Shown in pieces: positions 42,199 to 51,045 of a stretch of DNA of 64,000 nucleotides (position 1 is its first letter; each line of letters opens with the position of its first letter). This DNA comes from JBBWZH01 sp035544115 (GTDB lineage Bacteria; Actinomycetota; Actinomycetes; Mycobacteriales; CADCTP01), in assembly GCA_963714145.1 (NCBI GenBank), contig OY970235.1, positions 2,604,001 through 2,668,000 on the forward strand, read 5' to 3'. A model generated the notes under the pieces. That model saw only the letters and a list, made by a program, of their open reading frames with translations. It did no database searches and was not told where the DNA came from. A program made the position numbers and the translations under genes.

Positions 42199-43035
42199 AT
42201 GGCGAACGCACTCGGGCGGATCGGCGTCTGGCACCGGGCGACCGGGCTCACCCCGGCCCTGGCGGCCGAACTGGAGCGCCTCGGCTACGGGACGCTGTGG
42301 GTCGGCAGCTCGCCGGGTGGTGACCTGGCGATCGTCGAGGAGTTGCTGGACGCGACCAGCACGCTGGTCGTGGCCACCGGCATCGTGAACATCTGGAAGG
42401 ACGAGCCGCAGCCGATCGCCGCTGCCTGGCACCGGATCACCGCGAAGCACCCGGGCCGGTTCGTGCTCGGCGTCGGGATCGGCCACCCGGAGGCGACCGG
42501 CGACCGGTACACCAAGCCGTACCAGGCGCTCGTCGCCTACCTCGACGAGCTGGACGAGGCGAAGGTGCCGGCCACCGAGCGGGCCGTGGCCGCGCTCGGC
42601 CCGCGGGTGCTGCGGCTGGCCGCCGAGCGCAGCCGGGGCGCGCATCCCTACCTGGTCACCCCCGAGCACACCCGGCAGGCCCGCGAGATCCTCGGCGCCG
42701 GCCCGCTGCTGGCACCCGAGCAGAAGGTGGTGCTCAACGCCGACCCGGCCGCCGCCCGGGCGATCGGCCGGCCGGGCATCGCCAACCCGTACCTGGCGCT
42801 GGTCAACTACACCAGCAACCTGCGCCGGCTCGGCTTCACCGACGCGGACTTCGCCGACGGCGGCAGCGACCGGCTGATCGATGCCCTGCTCGGGCACGGC
42901 GACGCCGCGGCCGTGGCGAGGCGGATCACCGAGCACTTCGACGCCGGCGCCGACCACGTCGCCATCCAGTTGCTCACCGCGCCGGACGAGGACCCGGTCG
43001 ACGGCTACCGACAACTCGCGGCCGCCCTGACCTGA
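42199..43035 (+). CDS. LLM-class F420-dependent oxidoreductase (TIGR03620-like)
   Basis: This 278-residue TIM-barrel flavin/F420 oxidoreductase has LGRIGVWHR at the start, LGYGTLWVGSSPGGDLAIVEELLDAT, ATGIVNIWKDEPQPIAAAWHRI, GRFVLGVGIGHPEATG and GAHPYLVTPEHTRQAREILG. These are blocks of the TIGR03620 group, which uses deazaflavin F420. ATG 42199 is 7 nt after GGAAGG; ATG 42193 is too close to it. The substrate is unknown. The 3' end of this gene is partially duplicated downstream (see repeat at 43046). Confidence 0.87.
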   Translation: MANALGRIGVWHRATGLTPALAAELERLGYGTLWVGSSPGGDLAIVEELLDATSTLVVATGIVNIWKDEPQPIAAAWHRITAKHPGRFVLGVGIGHPEATGDRYTKPYQALVAYLDELDEAKVPATERAVAALGPRVLRLAAERSRGAHPYLVTPEHTRQAREILGAGPLLAPEQKVVLNADPAAARAIGRPGIANPYLALVNYTSNLRRLGFTDADFADGGSDRLIDALLGHGDAAAVARRITEHFDAGADHVAIQLLTAPDEDPVDGYRQLAAALT

Positions 43036-43208
43036 GCCACCGCAGGGTCCGGCCGCCGGCCAGGCCCACCACCAGGCCAGACGAAAACCTGGCCGACGGC
43101 CACCGGCAACTCGGCGCCGCCCAGACCTGAACCGCCCCGGTCCGGCCGCCGGCCAGGCCCACCACCAGGCCAGACGAAAACCTGGCCGACAGCCACCGGC
43201 AACTCGCC
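42996..43208 (+). repeat. Tandem 93-95 bp repeat derived from the 3' end of the LLM gene
   Basis: Two near-identical ~70-bp blocks start at 43046 and 43139 (period 93). Each contains a hairpin GGCCAG-N8-CTGGCC and then GACGGCCACCGGCAACTCG-like sequence. The same sequence in coding form (GACGGCTACCGACAACTCG, ending in a CCTGA stop region) is the last part of the gene at 42199-43035, about 95 bp before the first copy. So the terminal codons and stop were duplicated and then decayed. Confidence 0.85.
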
Positions 43209-43221
43209 ACCGCCCGGCGGC

Positions 43222-43869
43222 TCAGCCGTCCGCGGCGGCGGTGCCGGCCCGGGGCGATGGCCCGAGCAGGAACATCAGCGCGAGCGCGACGGTGAGCAGT
43301 ACGGCGGCCAGCGGCGAGGCGAGCGCGACCAGCGTCGCGCCGGCGTATGCGGCCAGCCCGAGCAGGTACCGGACGTCGACATCGCGGATGAAGGCCGGCT
43401 GCACGCCGTCGACGAGCAGGCCGGCGCGTGCGACGCGGCGCCAGATCAGGTTGAACGCGACCGCGTTCGCGGTCAGCGTGCCGCCGTAGAGCAGCACGGC
43501 GGTGCGGGCGTCCGCTCCGCTGGTGTGCTCGGCGACCAGCCGGGTCGGCAGCGGCAGGAACGACACGCAGGCCAGCAGCACCAGGTTGGCCAGCAGCACC
43601 AACTGGTCGACCCGGTCGACCAGCCGGAACAGCGCGTGGTGGTTCGCCCACATGATCCCGATCTGCAGGAAGCTCGCCGCGTACGCCCCGATCTCCGGCA
43701 GCGCATGGTGCAGCGCGGCCGCCAGGCTCTCCCCCGGCTCCTGATCGACCCGGACCTCCAGGATCAGCAACGTGATCGCGATCGCGAACACCCCGTCGCT
43801 GAACGCTTCCAATCGCCCGGTGTCGCCCCGCTCGGCGACGCCCCACCACCGGTTCGCCCGTCCCGCCAC
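43222..43869 (-). CDS. TMEM175-family (DUF1211) membrane protein
   Basis: This product of about 215 residues has six membrane helices and the family hallmark RLEAFSDGVFAIAITLLILEVRV in the first helix, followed by FLQIGIMWANHHALFRLVDRVDQLVLLANLVLLACVSFLPLPTRLV. Bacterial TMEM175 relatives are tetrameric K+ leak channels with one such repeat. GTG 43869 is chosen because GAGGGA lies about 6 nt before it; GTG 43875 is possible. It stands alone between a repeat field and a small hypothetical gene. Confidence 0.88.
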   Translation of the reverse strand: MAGRANRWWGVAERGDTGRLEAFSDGVFAIAITLLILEVRVDQEPGESLAAALHHALPEIGAYAASFLQIGIMWANHHALFRLVDRVDQLVLLANLVLLACVSFLPLPTRLVAEHTSGADARTAVLLYGGTLTANAVAFNLIWRRVARAGLLVDGVQPAFIRDVDVRYLLGLAAYAGATLVALASPLAAVLLTVALALMFLLGPSPRAGTAAADG

Positions 43870-43968
43870 CAGCACTCCCTCGATCGGATTCAGGTCCCGA
43901 CAACCGGGCCGGCCGGACGGCTATGCCCGCGCCCGGGAAATGTGACACCGATGCGACGGGCGGCCGGG

Positions 43969-44310
43969 CTAGGGCAGCTCCTCGATGGCGCTGGTGCCCT
44001 GGCCCGGGCGGGACTCCCACTGCCAGGTCTCGTCCAGGCGCAGACGGCCGTCCGGAAGGGTTGAGACGACCGAGACGCAGTGGCCCGTCGAGGTCTCCCG
44101 CGCGTCGTTGAGCTGGGCGTAGCGGAAGTCCAGGCGGTCGCCGTCGCGGCGGCCGACCAGGAAGCCGCGGCGGATGCCACCACCGCTGTAGCTGGCCCAC
44201 ACCTCGCCGGCGTCGTCTTCGCCGTAGCGGAACACCGTCTCGGCGCCCACCTCGCCGCCGACATTGGACACGGACCCGAAACGCCGGCCATCCAGTGATG
44301 CAGCACCCAC
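43969..44310 (-). CDS. Small protein often labelled N-acetylglutamate synthase-like
   Basis: This protein of about 113 residues reads SLDGRRFGSVSNVGGEVGAETVFRYGEDDAGEVWASYSGGGIRRGFLVGRRDGDRLDFRYAQLN, then TSTGHCVSVVSTLPDGRLRLDETWQWESRPGQGTSAIEE. The pattern is a β-barrel family in many bacteria, commonly annotated (without clear proof) as N-acetylglutamate synthase. I would not assign the activity. GTG 44310 is the likely start; a TTG at 44328 is also in frame. Confidence 0.75.
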   Translation of the reverse strand: MGAASLDGRRFGSVSNVGGEVGAETVFRYGEDDAGEVWASYSGGGIRRGFLVGRRDGDRLDFRYAQLNDARETSTGHCVSVVSTLPDGRLRLDETWQWESRPGQGTSAIEELP

Positions 44311-44382
44311 GGCCCGCAGGGTAGCCAACCCGGGACTGCGGCTGATCAGGGCTTCGCCGTCGCGCGGTCGCAGGCTAGCCTG

Positions 44383-44401
44383 TGAGGTAAGGCTTACCTA
44401 A
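44383..44401 (+). promoter_or_regulatory. Iron box (DtxR/IdeR/DmdR operator) before efeU
   Basis: TGAGGTAAGGCTTACCTAA matches the 19-bp DtxR/IdeR consensus (TTAGGTTAGGCTAACCTAA) at nearly all positions and is almost fully palindromic. It ends 13 bp before ATG 44415, overlapping the expected promoter. The operon should be repressed when iron is sufficient. Confidence 0.88.
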
Positions 44402-44414
44402 GGTCTGGAGCGCC

Positions 44415-46022
44415 ATGCTGCCCACGTTTGTGATCGGCCTGCGGGAAGGGCTCGAGGCGGCGCTGATCGTGGGCATCGTGGCGGCATTCCTGCGCAAGCG
44501 TGGCCAGCCGCACCTGCTGCGCTGGGTGCTGGCCGGGATCGCCGCCGCGGTGACCATCTGCGCCGCCGCCGGCATCGCCCTGGAGCTGGTCTCGCGGGAC
44601 CTGCCGCAGCGGCAGCAGGAGGGGCTGGAGACCGTCATCGGCGCGGTCGCCGTGGCGATGGTCACCTACATGGTGGTCTGGATGCGGCGGCATTCGCGCG
44701 ATCTGAAGGGCCAGCTGGAGGGCGCGGCCGGGGCGGCGCTGGCGACCGGGTCCGGTTGGGCGCTGGTGCTGATGGCGTTCCTGGCTGTGTTCCGGGAGGG
44801 CCTGGAGACGGTCGTGTTCCTGCTCGCCGCGTTCAACGAGACCGACGGCGGCGGGTCGGCGGCGATCGGCGCGTCGCTGGGCATCGTGATCGCGATCGGC
44901 CTCGGGTACGCGATCTACCGCGGCGGCGTGCGGCTGAACCTGTCCAGGTTCTTCCGGGCCACCGGGGTGGTGCTGGTGCTGGTCGCGGCCGGGCTGGTGC
45001 TGACCGCGCTGCACACCGCGCACGAGGCGGGCTGGCTGAACGTGGGCCAGCAGCGGACGGTGGACCTGTCCGGCGTGGTGCGGCCCGGGTCGGTGCAGGC
45101 GTCGCTGCTCACCGGTGTGCTCGGCCTGCAGCCGCGCCCGGTGCTGATCGAGCTGGTCGGCTGGCTGGTCTACCTGGTGCCGCTGCTGCTGTACGTGGCC
45201 TGGCCACCGGGCCGGCCGGTGCGGCGGCCGGTGCTGACCCGGCTGGCGCTCGGCGCCGGGGCGGTGGCCGCGGTGGCCGCGGTCGTGCTGGTCACCGTGC
45301 TGCCCGGGCGGCCGGCGGCCGACCCGGTGACCGCGTCCGGCACGCTGTCCGCGCAGGTGCTGAGCAGCGACGGCGGTCGGGTGACGATCCGGGCGACGGT
45401 GCCGGCGGACGGGTCGCCGGCCGGCATGGCGGCCGTCACCCAGGAGCTGACCGCCACCCGGACCGGTTCGGCGAGCCTCGCCGGGGTCGCCGTGGACGTC
45501 TACTCGATCGAGCGTGCCGTTCCGGTCACCGGCCGGCCGGCCACGCTCAGCTTCGCCGACCTGGCCACGCTCAACGGCGGCCGGTTGCCGCTCGGCCTGC
45601 GCCGCGGCACCGGTGCGGGGCAGGTGCCGGTGCGCTACTCGGCCGCCGAGGTGGGCACGTTCTGGGTGGCCACCGGCACCCGCCGGGTGGTCGACGTGAG
45701 CTGGCAGCGGACGGTCACCGTGCTGGCCGGGTCGGGCGCCGGGCAGATCCCCATCACCGGCACGCCGACCACCAGCCGGCTGAACGAGCAGGCGGCGGCC
45801 GAGGCCCGGGCGACGGCCGGCACTGACCGGGCCGCCGAGCACCGGCGGCGGCTGCTCGGCGGCTGGGCCTGGCTGGCCGCGGTCGCCGCGACCGCGTTGC
45901 TGGCGACCGGCGCCGCCCTGGCCTGGACGGCCCGGCGCTCGAAGCGGACCACGCCGGAGAGCCCTCCGACCAGAGCGATCACTCCCGCACCGGAGGGTGT
46001 TAGGTTAGGCTCACCTAAGTAA
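44415..46022 (+). CDS. efeU: Iron permease EfeU (FTR1 family) with long C-terminal extension
   Basis: This 535-residue membrane permease of the EfeUOB uptake system has FTR1 iron-binding motifs REGLE in helix 1 (FVIGLREGLEAALIVG) and again in AVFREGLETVVFLLAAF. Seven helices span about residues 1-290. A C-terminal region of about 240 residues contains β-rich segments (SGTLSAQVLSSDGGRVTIRATV, VPVRYSAAEVGTFWVATGTRRV) and a final membrane helix (WLAAVAATALLATGAALAW). This makes it about twice the E. coli EfeU length; such extensions occur in actinobacterial homologs. An iron box precedes it, and a second overlaps its 3' end. Confidence 0.92.
   Translation: MLPTFVIGLREGLEAALIVGIVAAFLRKRGQPHLLRWVLAGIAAAVTICAAAGIALELVSRDLPQRQQEGLETVIGAVAVAMVTYMVVWMRRHSRDLKGQLEGAAGAALATGSGWALVLMAFLAVFREGLETVVFLLAAFNETDGGGSAAIGASLGIVIAIGLGYAIYRGGVRLNLSRFFRATGVVLVLVAAGLVLTALHTAHEAGWLNVGQQRTVDLSGVVRPGSVQASLLTGVLGLQPRPVLIELVGWLVYLVPLLLYVAWPPGRPVRRPVLTRLALGAGAVAAVAAVVLVTVLPGRPAADPVTASGTLSAQVLSSDGGRVTIRATVPADGSPAGMAAVTQELTATRTGSASLAGVAVDVYSIERAVPVTGRPATLSFADLATLNGGRLPLGLRRGTGAGQVPVRYSAAEVGTFWVATGTRRVVDVSWQRTVTVLAGSGAGQIPITGTPTTSRLNEQAAAEARATAGTDRAAEHRRRLLGGWAWLAAVAATALLATGAALAWTARRSKRTTPESPPTRAITPAPEGVRLGSPK
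46000..46018 (+). promoter_or_regulatory. Second iron box, inside the end of efeU, before efeO
   Basis: TTAGGTTAGGCTCACCTAA differs from the canonical iron box at one central position. It overlaps the last codons and stop region of efeU and lies 22 bp before the efeO start, so efeOB probably has its own iron-regulated promoter in addition to read-through. Confidence 0.88.
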
Positions 46023-46039
46023 CGGTGAGGAGATTTGGC

Positions 46040-47230
46040 GTGCCCCTACCTTCCGTCCGCCGGCTCGTCGTCGCGGCCACCGCCCTCGCGGTGGCCGGCG
46101 GCCTGAGCGCCTGTGGTTCCGACAGCGACACCAACAGCGGCTCGGCCGGGCCGGCGAGCTCCGCGGCCAGCGACCCGCACGCGCTCAGCGTCACGGTCAG
46201 CGCGGCCAGCGGCTGCACCCCCGACAAGACGACGCTGGCGGCCGGCGCGATCACGATCAAGGTGACGAACAAGGACGCGACCGGGGTCAGCGAGATCGAA
46301 CTGCTCGGCGGCGAGCGGATCATCGGCGAGAAGGAGAACCTCCCACCGGGCTTCAGCGGCGACTTCACCGTCGAGGTGGAGGCCGGCACCTACACCCTCT
46401 ACTGCCCCGGCGCGCAGCCGGAGAAGACGACGCTGACCGTGACCGGCGCGGCCTCCACCTCGGCCGCCGACACGAGCACCAGCGCGCTGCTGGACAAGGG
46501 CACCAAGCAGTGGGGCGAGTACGTCGAGACGCAGGTGGGCTACCTGGTCGAGGGCGCGCAGACGCTGGCCACCGCGCTGAAGGGCACCGACCTGGCCGCG
46601 GCGCAGACCGCGTACAAGAAGTCCCGGGTGTACTACGAGCGGATCGAGCCGGTGGCCGAGTCGTTCGCGTCCGGCAAGCAGGATCTGGACGCCGACATCG
46701 ACGCGCGCGAGGGCGACGTCCCGGTGGCGGAGTGGCGCGGCTTCCACCGGATCGAGAAGGGGCTGTTCGCCGACAAGAAGCTGGCCGGCCTCAGCAAGTT
46801 CGGTGACGAGCTGGTGACCAACACGACGAAGTTGAAGACGCTCACCACCGGGCTCAGCTACAAGCCGTTCGAGCTGGCCAACGGCGCCCAGGAACTGCTG
46901 GACGAGGTGTCCGCGTCCAAGATCACCGGCGAGGAGGAGCGCTACTCCCACATCGACCTGCTCGACGTGCAGGGCAACGTCGAGGGTGCCGAGCAGGCGT
47001 TCGCCGACCTGCAGCCGGGGCTGGCTAAGATCGACCCCGCCCTGGCCAGCAGCGTGAGCACGCAGTTCGCCGCGCTCAACGCCCTGGTCGACAAGTACCG
47101 CAGCAAGACCGAGCCGTCCGGCTTCAAGCTCTACTCGGAACTGACCAACACCGACAGGAAGGCCTTGGCGGCCGCCGTGAAGGCGGTCCAGGAGCCGCTG
47201 TCCCGAGTCGCGAGCAAGGTGACCCACTGA
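46040..47230 (+). CDS. efeO: Iron-uptake lipoprotein EfeO (cupredoxin + imelysin)
   Basis: This 396-residue exported lipoprotein has the signal peptide VVAATALAVAGG with lipobox LSACG. An N-terminal cupredoxin-like domain (about 35-135; SGCTPDKTTLAAGAITIKV, GTYTLYCPG) is followed by an imelysin/M75 domain with the metal-binding HxxE in WRGFHRIEKGLF. It binds iron outside the membrane and delivers it to EfeU. GTG 46040 is preferred because GAGGAG lies 7-8 nt before it and the signal peptide then has normal length. The next gene starts 1 base after its stop. Confidence 0.92.
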   Translation: MPLPSVRRLVVAATALAVAGGLSACGSDSDTNSGSAGPASSAASDPHALSVTVSAASGCTPDKTTLAAGAITIKVTNKDATGVSEIELLGGERIIGEKENLPPGFSGDFTVEVEAGTYTLYCPGAQPEKTTLTVTGAASTSAADTSTSALLDKGTKQWGEYVETQVGYLVEGAQTLATALKGTDLAAAQTAYKKSRVYYERIEPVAESFASGKQDLDADIDAREGDVPVAEWRGFHRIEKGLFADKKLAGLSKFGDELVTNTTKLKTLTTGLSYKPFELANGAQELLDEVSASKITGEEERYSHIDLLDVQGNVEGAEQAFADLQPGLAKIDPALASSVSTQFAALNALVDKYRSKTEPSGFKLYSELTNTDRKALAAAVKAVQEPLSRVASKVTH

Positions 47231-48505
47231 GTGAGTGATGAAGACCGTCCGGTGACTGACGAAGCCGGCACGTCGAGCCGCCGCCGATTCCTCGGCGGCG
47301 CGCTCGGCGTCGCCGGCGCGGTCGCGACCGGCGGCGCCGGCTTCGCCCTCGGCGAGCTGTCCGCGCGGTCGCCGGCCGAGGCGGCGGTGCCCAACCGGGT
47401 GCCGATGTACGGCCAGCACCAGGCCGGCATCGCCACCCCGGCACAGGACCGGCTGGTCTTCGCCGCCTTCGACGTCACCGCGGCGGACAAGCAGGCGGTG
47501 GCGATGCTGCTCGGGTCCTGGGCGGCGGCCGCGGCGCAGCTGACGAACGGGCTGCCGGTCGGCGGTGCGGTCGACCCGGATCGCCCGCCGCTGGACACCG
47601 GCGAGGCGGAAGGGCTGGCACCGGCCCGGCTCACCATCACGGTCGGGTTCGGGCCCTCGCTGTTCGACGACCGGTTCGGCCTCGCGGCCCGCCGGCCGGC
47701 GGCGCTGGCCGAGCTGCCGGCCATGCCCGGCGATGCCCTCGACCCGGCCCGCACCGGCGGCGACCTCGGCGTGCAGGCCTGTTCGGACGATCCGCAGGTG
47801 GCCTTCCACGTGGTCCGCAACTTCGCCCGGCTGGCCCGTGGCACCGCCGCGCTGCGCTGGCTGCAGCTCGGCTTCGGCCGCACCGCGACCACGTCGAAGT
47901 CGCAGAGCACGCCGCGCAACCTGATGGGCTTCAAGGACGGCACCCGCAACGTCAAGGCCGAGGACGCGCAGGCGCTGGCCGACCATGTCTGGGTGGGCAA
48001 GGGCGCCGACCAGCCCTGGATGGCCGGCGGCAGCTACGCGGTGGTCCGGCGGATCCGGATGCTGATCGAGTCCTGGGACACCGACTCGCTCAGCGACCAG
48101 GAACGGATCTTCGGCCGGACCAAGGACGCCGGCGCCCCGCTGACCGGCAAGGCCGAGTTCGACCCGCCCGACCTGGCCGCGAAGGACGCCACCGGCGCGC
48201 CCGTCATCGACCCGAGAGCGCACATCCGGCTGGCCGCCCCGGAGACCAACGACGGCGCCAAGCTGCTGCGGCGCGGGTACTCCTATACCGACGGCGTCGA
48301 CCCGGCGACCAACCTGCTGGACGCCGGCCTGTTCTTCATCGCCTACCAGAAGGACCCGCGCCACCAGTTCGTGCCGATCCAGACCCGGCTCGGCCGCAGC
48401 GACGACCTGAACGAGTACATCCGGCACACCGGCAGCGCGGTGTTCGCCATGCCCCCAGGCCTCTCCGGCCCCGGCGACTGGTACGGCAAGCCGCTGTTCA
48501 GCTGA
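47231..48505 (+). CDS. efeB: Dye-decolorising-type heme peroxidase EfeB (Tat-exported)
   Basis: This 424-residue DyP-family peroxidase of the Efe system starts with a Tat signal (SSRRRFLGGALGVAGAVATGG). The family motif GxxDG is present in LMGFKDGTRN. The proximal-His region lies in the C-terminal half (AHIRLAAPETNDGAKLLRRGYSYTDG). IAYQKDPRHQFVPIQTRL is the typical end block. It oxidises Fe2+ or handles heme outside the cell together with EfeO. GTG 47231 follows directly after the efeO stop. The GTGAGTGATG start region offers no better alternative. Confidence 0.92.
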   Translation: MSDEDRPVTDEAGTSSRRRFLGGALGVAGAVATGGAGFALGELSARSPAEAAVPNRVPMYGQHQAGIATPAQDRLVFAAFDVTAADKQAVAMLLGSWAAAAAQLTNGLPVGGAVDPDRPPLDTGEAEGLAPARLTITVGFGPSLFDDRFGLAARRPAALAELPAMPGDALDPARTGGDLGVQACSDDPQVAFHVVRNFARLARGTAALRWLQLGFGRTATTSKSQSTPRNLMGFKDGTRNVKAEDAQALADHVWVGKGADQPWMAGGSYAVVRRIRMLIESWDTDSLSDQERIFGRTKDAGAPLTGKAEFDPPDLAAKDATGAPVIDPRAHIRLAAPETNDGAKLLRRGYSYTDGVDPATNLLDAGLFFIAYQKDPRHQFVPIQTRLGRSDDLNEYIRHTGSAVFAMPPGLSGPGDWYGKPLFS

Positions 48506-48629
48506 CCGGCCGCACCGGTCCCGCTGGCGGCGGAGCCCGCCGGTCTCCGGGACATCGGCCCCCGGCCCTGCCGGGGACATCGAGTGCCAGGATGTACCGG
48601 ACCAGCCCGTTGCGGGACGGAGGACGCCG

Positions 48630-49658
48630 GTGGGCCTGCAGGTCGAGCTGGTCGACCCGGTACGCGAGCCGGTCCCGGCCCAGTGGGACGAGTTCGTCGC
48701 CGGCCAGCGGCTGCTGCCGCTGTGGCGGTCCACGCTGCTGACCACGTCCGCCTGGTGCGCGCAGACCCCGATCGTGCTGGCGATCGTGCGGGACCCGACC
48801 GGTGTGCCGGTCGCGCTGTTCCACGCCCGGCTGGTCGGGCTGCCGGTGAACCCGACCCGGTACCTCGGCCCGCGGCATCTGGGTCCGCGCCCGGTGGCAC
48901 CGGTGGGCGCGGTGGAGTGCCGGCTGAGCCCGGCCTCGGTGCTGCCCGGGGTCGCGTTCGCGGCCGAACTGGACGAGCCGGGGCGGTCGGCCGCGGTCCG
49001 CGCGTTCGAGCGGGCGGCCCGGCACCGGTTCGGCTGGCGCTGCCTGGCCGTCGCCTACCGGCACCTGACCGCGGCCGACCTGCCGCTGGTCCGGCGCCGC
49101 GGCCGGCTGGTGGTGGAGACCGACCCGCCGATGGTGCTGCGCAACCAGTGGGCCGACCCCGCCGACTACCTGCGCTGGCTGCCGGCCCGGTGGAGCGCCC
49201 GGCTGCGCCGGATCAACGAGGACATCGAGGCCGACCCGGGGGTCACGGTGTCGGTGGGCCGCTCGGTGCCGGCGGTGCCGGCGATCTCGCTCCTGCAGGC
49301 GGTCCGCCGCCGGCACCAGAGCCGGCTGCTGATCCGGCCGCCGGTCCCGGCGCGCTACCTGGACCAGCTCGGTGGCCTGCCCGGAACGCGGTTCGTGACC
49401 TACACCGACCCGGCCGGCCGGCTGCTCGCATTCGGCGCCCTGCACGAGTCCCGGGACGGCCTGCTGTCGACCTTCTGGGGCAACCGGGACCGGGCCGACG
49501 GCGGGCTGCCGAACCTCTACTTCGACCACTACCTGCGCGCGGTCCGGCTGATGGTGGCCGGCGGGCACGCCTGCTTCTCCTTCGGCAAGGGCCTGCGGGA
49601 GATCAAGGAGCGGTACGGCGCCGAGCCAGTCGCCTGCTACTCGGTGGCCGGCCGGTGA
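48630..49658 (+). CDS. GNAT/FemAB-like acetyltransferase-fold protein
   Basis: This 342-residue cytoplasmic protein resembles the BioF2-like GNAT (FemAB-type) group. The N-terminal half is degenerate, and the C-terminal half holds ISLLQAVRRRHQSRLLIRPPVPARYLDQL, TYTDPAGRLLAFGALHES, LLSTFWGNRDRADGGLPNLYFDHYLRAVRLMVAGG and FSFGKGLREIKERYGAEPVACYSV, typical of that fold. It may transfer an aminoacyl or acyl group to a small molecule or cell-wall precursor. The next gene overlaps by 4 bp (GTGA), so the two are coupled. Confidence 0.72.
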   Translation: MGLQVELVDPVREPVPAQWDEFVAGQRLLPLWRSTLLTTSAWCAQTPIVLAIVRDPTGVPVALFHARLVGLPVNPTRYLGPRHLGPRPVAPVGAVECRLSPASVLPGVAFAAELDEPGRSAAVRAFERAARHRFGWRCLAVAYRHLTAADLPLVRRRGRLVVETDPPMVLRNQWADPADYLRWLPARWSARLRRINEDIEADPGVTVSVGRSVPAVPAISLLQAVRRRHQSRLLIRPPVPARYLDQLGGLPGTRFVTYTDPAGRLLAFGALHESRDGLLSTFWGNRDRADGGLPNLYFDHYLRAVRLMVAGGHACFSFGKGLREIKERYGAEPVACYSVAGR

Positions 49659-50995
49659 CCGGCCGCCCCGGCCCGCTCGCGCAACTGGTCGCGACGGTCG
49701 CCCGCCGGTGGGTCAGCCTGCGACCGGACCGCCCGGCCCGGCCCGACGTGGCGGTCCGCTGCCGGCAGTGCGGCCGGGGGTCCGGGGTGCAGCCGGTGGC
49801 TGTCCGGCCCGGCCGGCTGCGGTACTGGTGCCGCGCCTGCGGCGCGGTGCTGACCGAGCGCGGGGACGCTCGCACCGTCCCGAGTGGACTGCCCGCTGGC
49901 CGCGGCCGGTCGGCCGGCCCCGGCGGACCATCGTCGGTCCACGATGGACAGTCGCCGGTCCATGATGGACAGTCGTTCGTCCGGATTGGACGGTCTGCTG
50001 GTGGCAATGATCCGTCGGGCGGCCGGGACGGACAGTTCTCCATCCACAATGGAGGGTCAGCGGACGATCCGCTGCTGGACGTGATGCCGGCGGCGATGGT
50101 CGGCTGGCTGCGAGCGACGTCCCGCCGCCCGGTGCACCGCGACCGGCTCGGCAAGGCGGAGCTGTACGACCACTACGCCCGGTACGACCGGGCGCACCCC
50201 GGCCGGCTGCCCGGGTTCGGCATCGTGGTCGGCGCCCTGCACGAGCACTGCTACCAGGCCGACCGGGTCCGCACGCTGCTGGCCGGTGGCCTGGAGCCGA
50301 CCGCCGGCCCGGGGATGGCCGGTGGCCCGGAGCCGGCCGGCGGCCCGGGGATGGCTGATGGCCCGGAGCCGGCCGGTGGGCCGGGGGTGGCTGATGGCCC
50401 GGAGCCGGCCGGCGGCCCGGGGGTGGCTGGTGGCCCGGGGGTGGCTGGTGGCCCGGGGATGGCCGGTGGCCCGGAGCCGGCCGGCGGCCCGGGGATGGCC
50501 GGCGGCCCGGAGCCGGCCGGTGGCCCGGGGATGGCCGGTGGCCCCGAGCCGGCCGGTGGGCCGGGGGTGGCCGGCGGGCCGGCGCTGGCGGAGCGGGTGG
50601 AGCACGCGCGGCGGTGGCTGGCCACCCAGGGGCGGGCCACCTGCTGGATCGGCCGGCCGGCCGCCGCGGCACCGGCGGTGACGACGGCCGACCTGCCGGC
50701 GTTGGCCGCGGTGCTGCGGTCCGGTGCTGGCTGGACCGCCGCGCAGGGCAGGCTGATCCGGGGTGCCCTGTTCGGCGTCGACGGCGGCCCGCCGCTGACC
50801 GCGCTACTGGCGACGTTCGGCGCCGACGCGCTGGTCGAGGCGCTGCACGCGACAGTGCGGGACGGCTCCCGCCCGATCCGGGCCGCCACCCTCGCCGGCC
50901 TGGACCCGGCCAGCCCGCGATCGGACGAGACCTCCCGGTGTGGCGGGTCGCTGCCGGGCCCGAGCCGGCCGGCCGGCGGGCCAGGGATCAGGTGA
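49655..50995 (+). CDS. Zinc-ribbon protein with GPEPAGGPGMA repeats, unknown function
   Basis: This 446-residue protein has, near residue 30, a treble-clef-like zinc ribbon: CRQCG then, 19 residues later, CRACG. A disordered stretch with DGQS repeats follows (about 85-135). A globular segment then reads LLDVMPAAMVGWLRATSRRPVHRDRLGKAELYDHYARYD and FGIVVGALHEHCYQADRVRTLL. Next comes a Gly/Pro/Ala/Glu repeat region (about 208-310) and a helical C terminus. No family was recognised. GTG 49655 overlaps the stop of the upstream GNAT-like gene, so their functions are probably linked. Confidence 0.6.
   Translation: MTGRPGPLAQLVATVARRWVSLRPDRPARPDVAVRCRQCGRGSGVQPVAVRPGRLRYWCRACGAVLTERGDARTVPSGLPAGRGRSAGPGGPSSVHDGQSPVHDGQSFVRIGRSAGGNDPSGGRDGQFSIHNGGSADDPLLDVMPAAMVGWLRATSRRPVHRDRLGKAELYDHYARYDRAHPGRLPGFGIVVGALHEHCYQADRVRTLLAGGLEPTAGPGMAGGPEPAGGPGMADGPEPAGGPGVADGPEPAGGPGVAGGPGVAGGPGMAGGPEPAGGPGMAGGPEPAGGPGMAGGPEPAGGPGVAGGPALAERVEHARRWLATQGRATCWIGRPAAAAPAVTTADLPALAAVLRSGAGWTAAQGRLIRGALFGVDGGPPLTALLATFGADALVEALHATVRDGSRPIRAATLAGLDPASPRSDETSRCGGSLPGPSRPAGGPGIR
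50280..50590 (+). repeat. Intragenic GGPEPAGGPGMA repeat tract
   Basis: In-frame units of 18 and 36 bp (GGTGGCCCGGAGCCGGCC and relatives) encode alternating AGGPEP and AGGPGMA/V. Copies differ by single bases, so the order of unit types changes along the tract. It separates two globular parts of the zinc-ribbon protein. Confidence 0.75.
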
Positions 50996-51045
50996 AGATC
51001 ATGCGCCGGCCGGTGACGCGGTAGCCGCCGGTCACCGCCGGGGGC

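Noticed and set aside
41768..42323. Overlapping ORFs upstream of the LLM gene on both strands
   Set aside because: They follow the short GC-rich repeats and have no domain or start signal.
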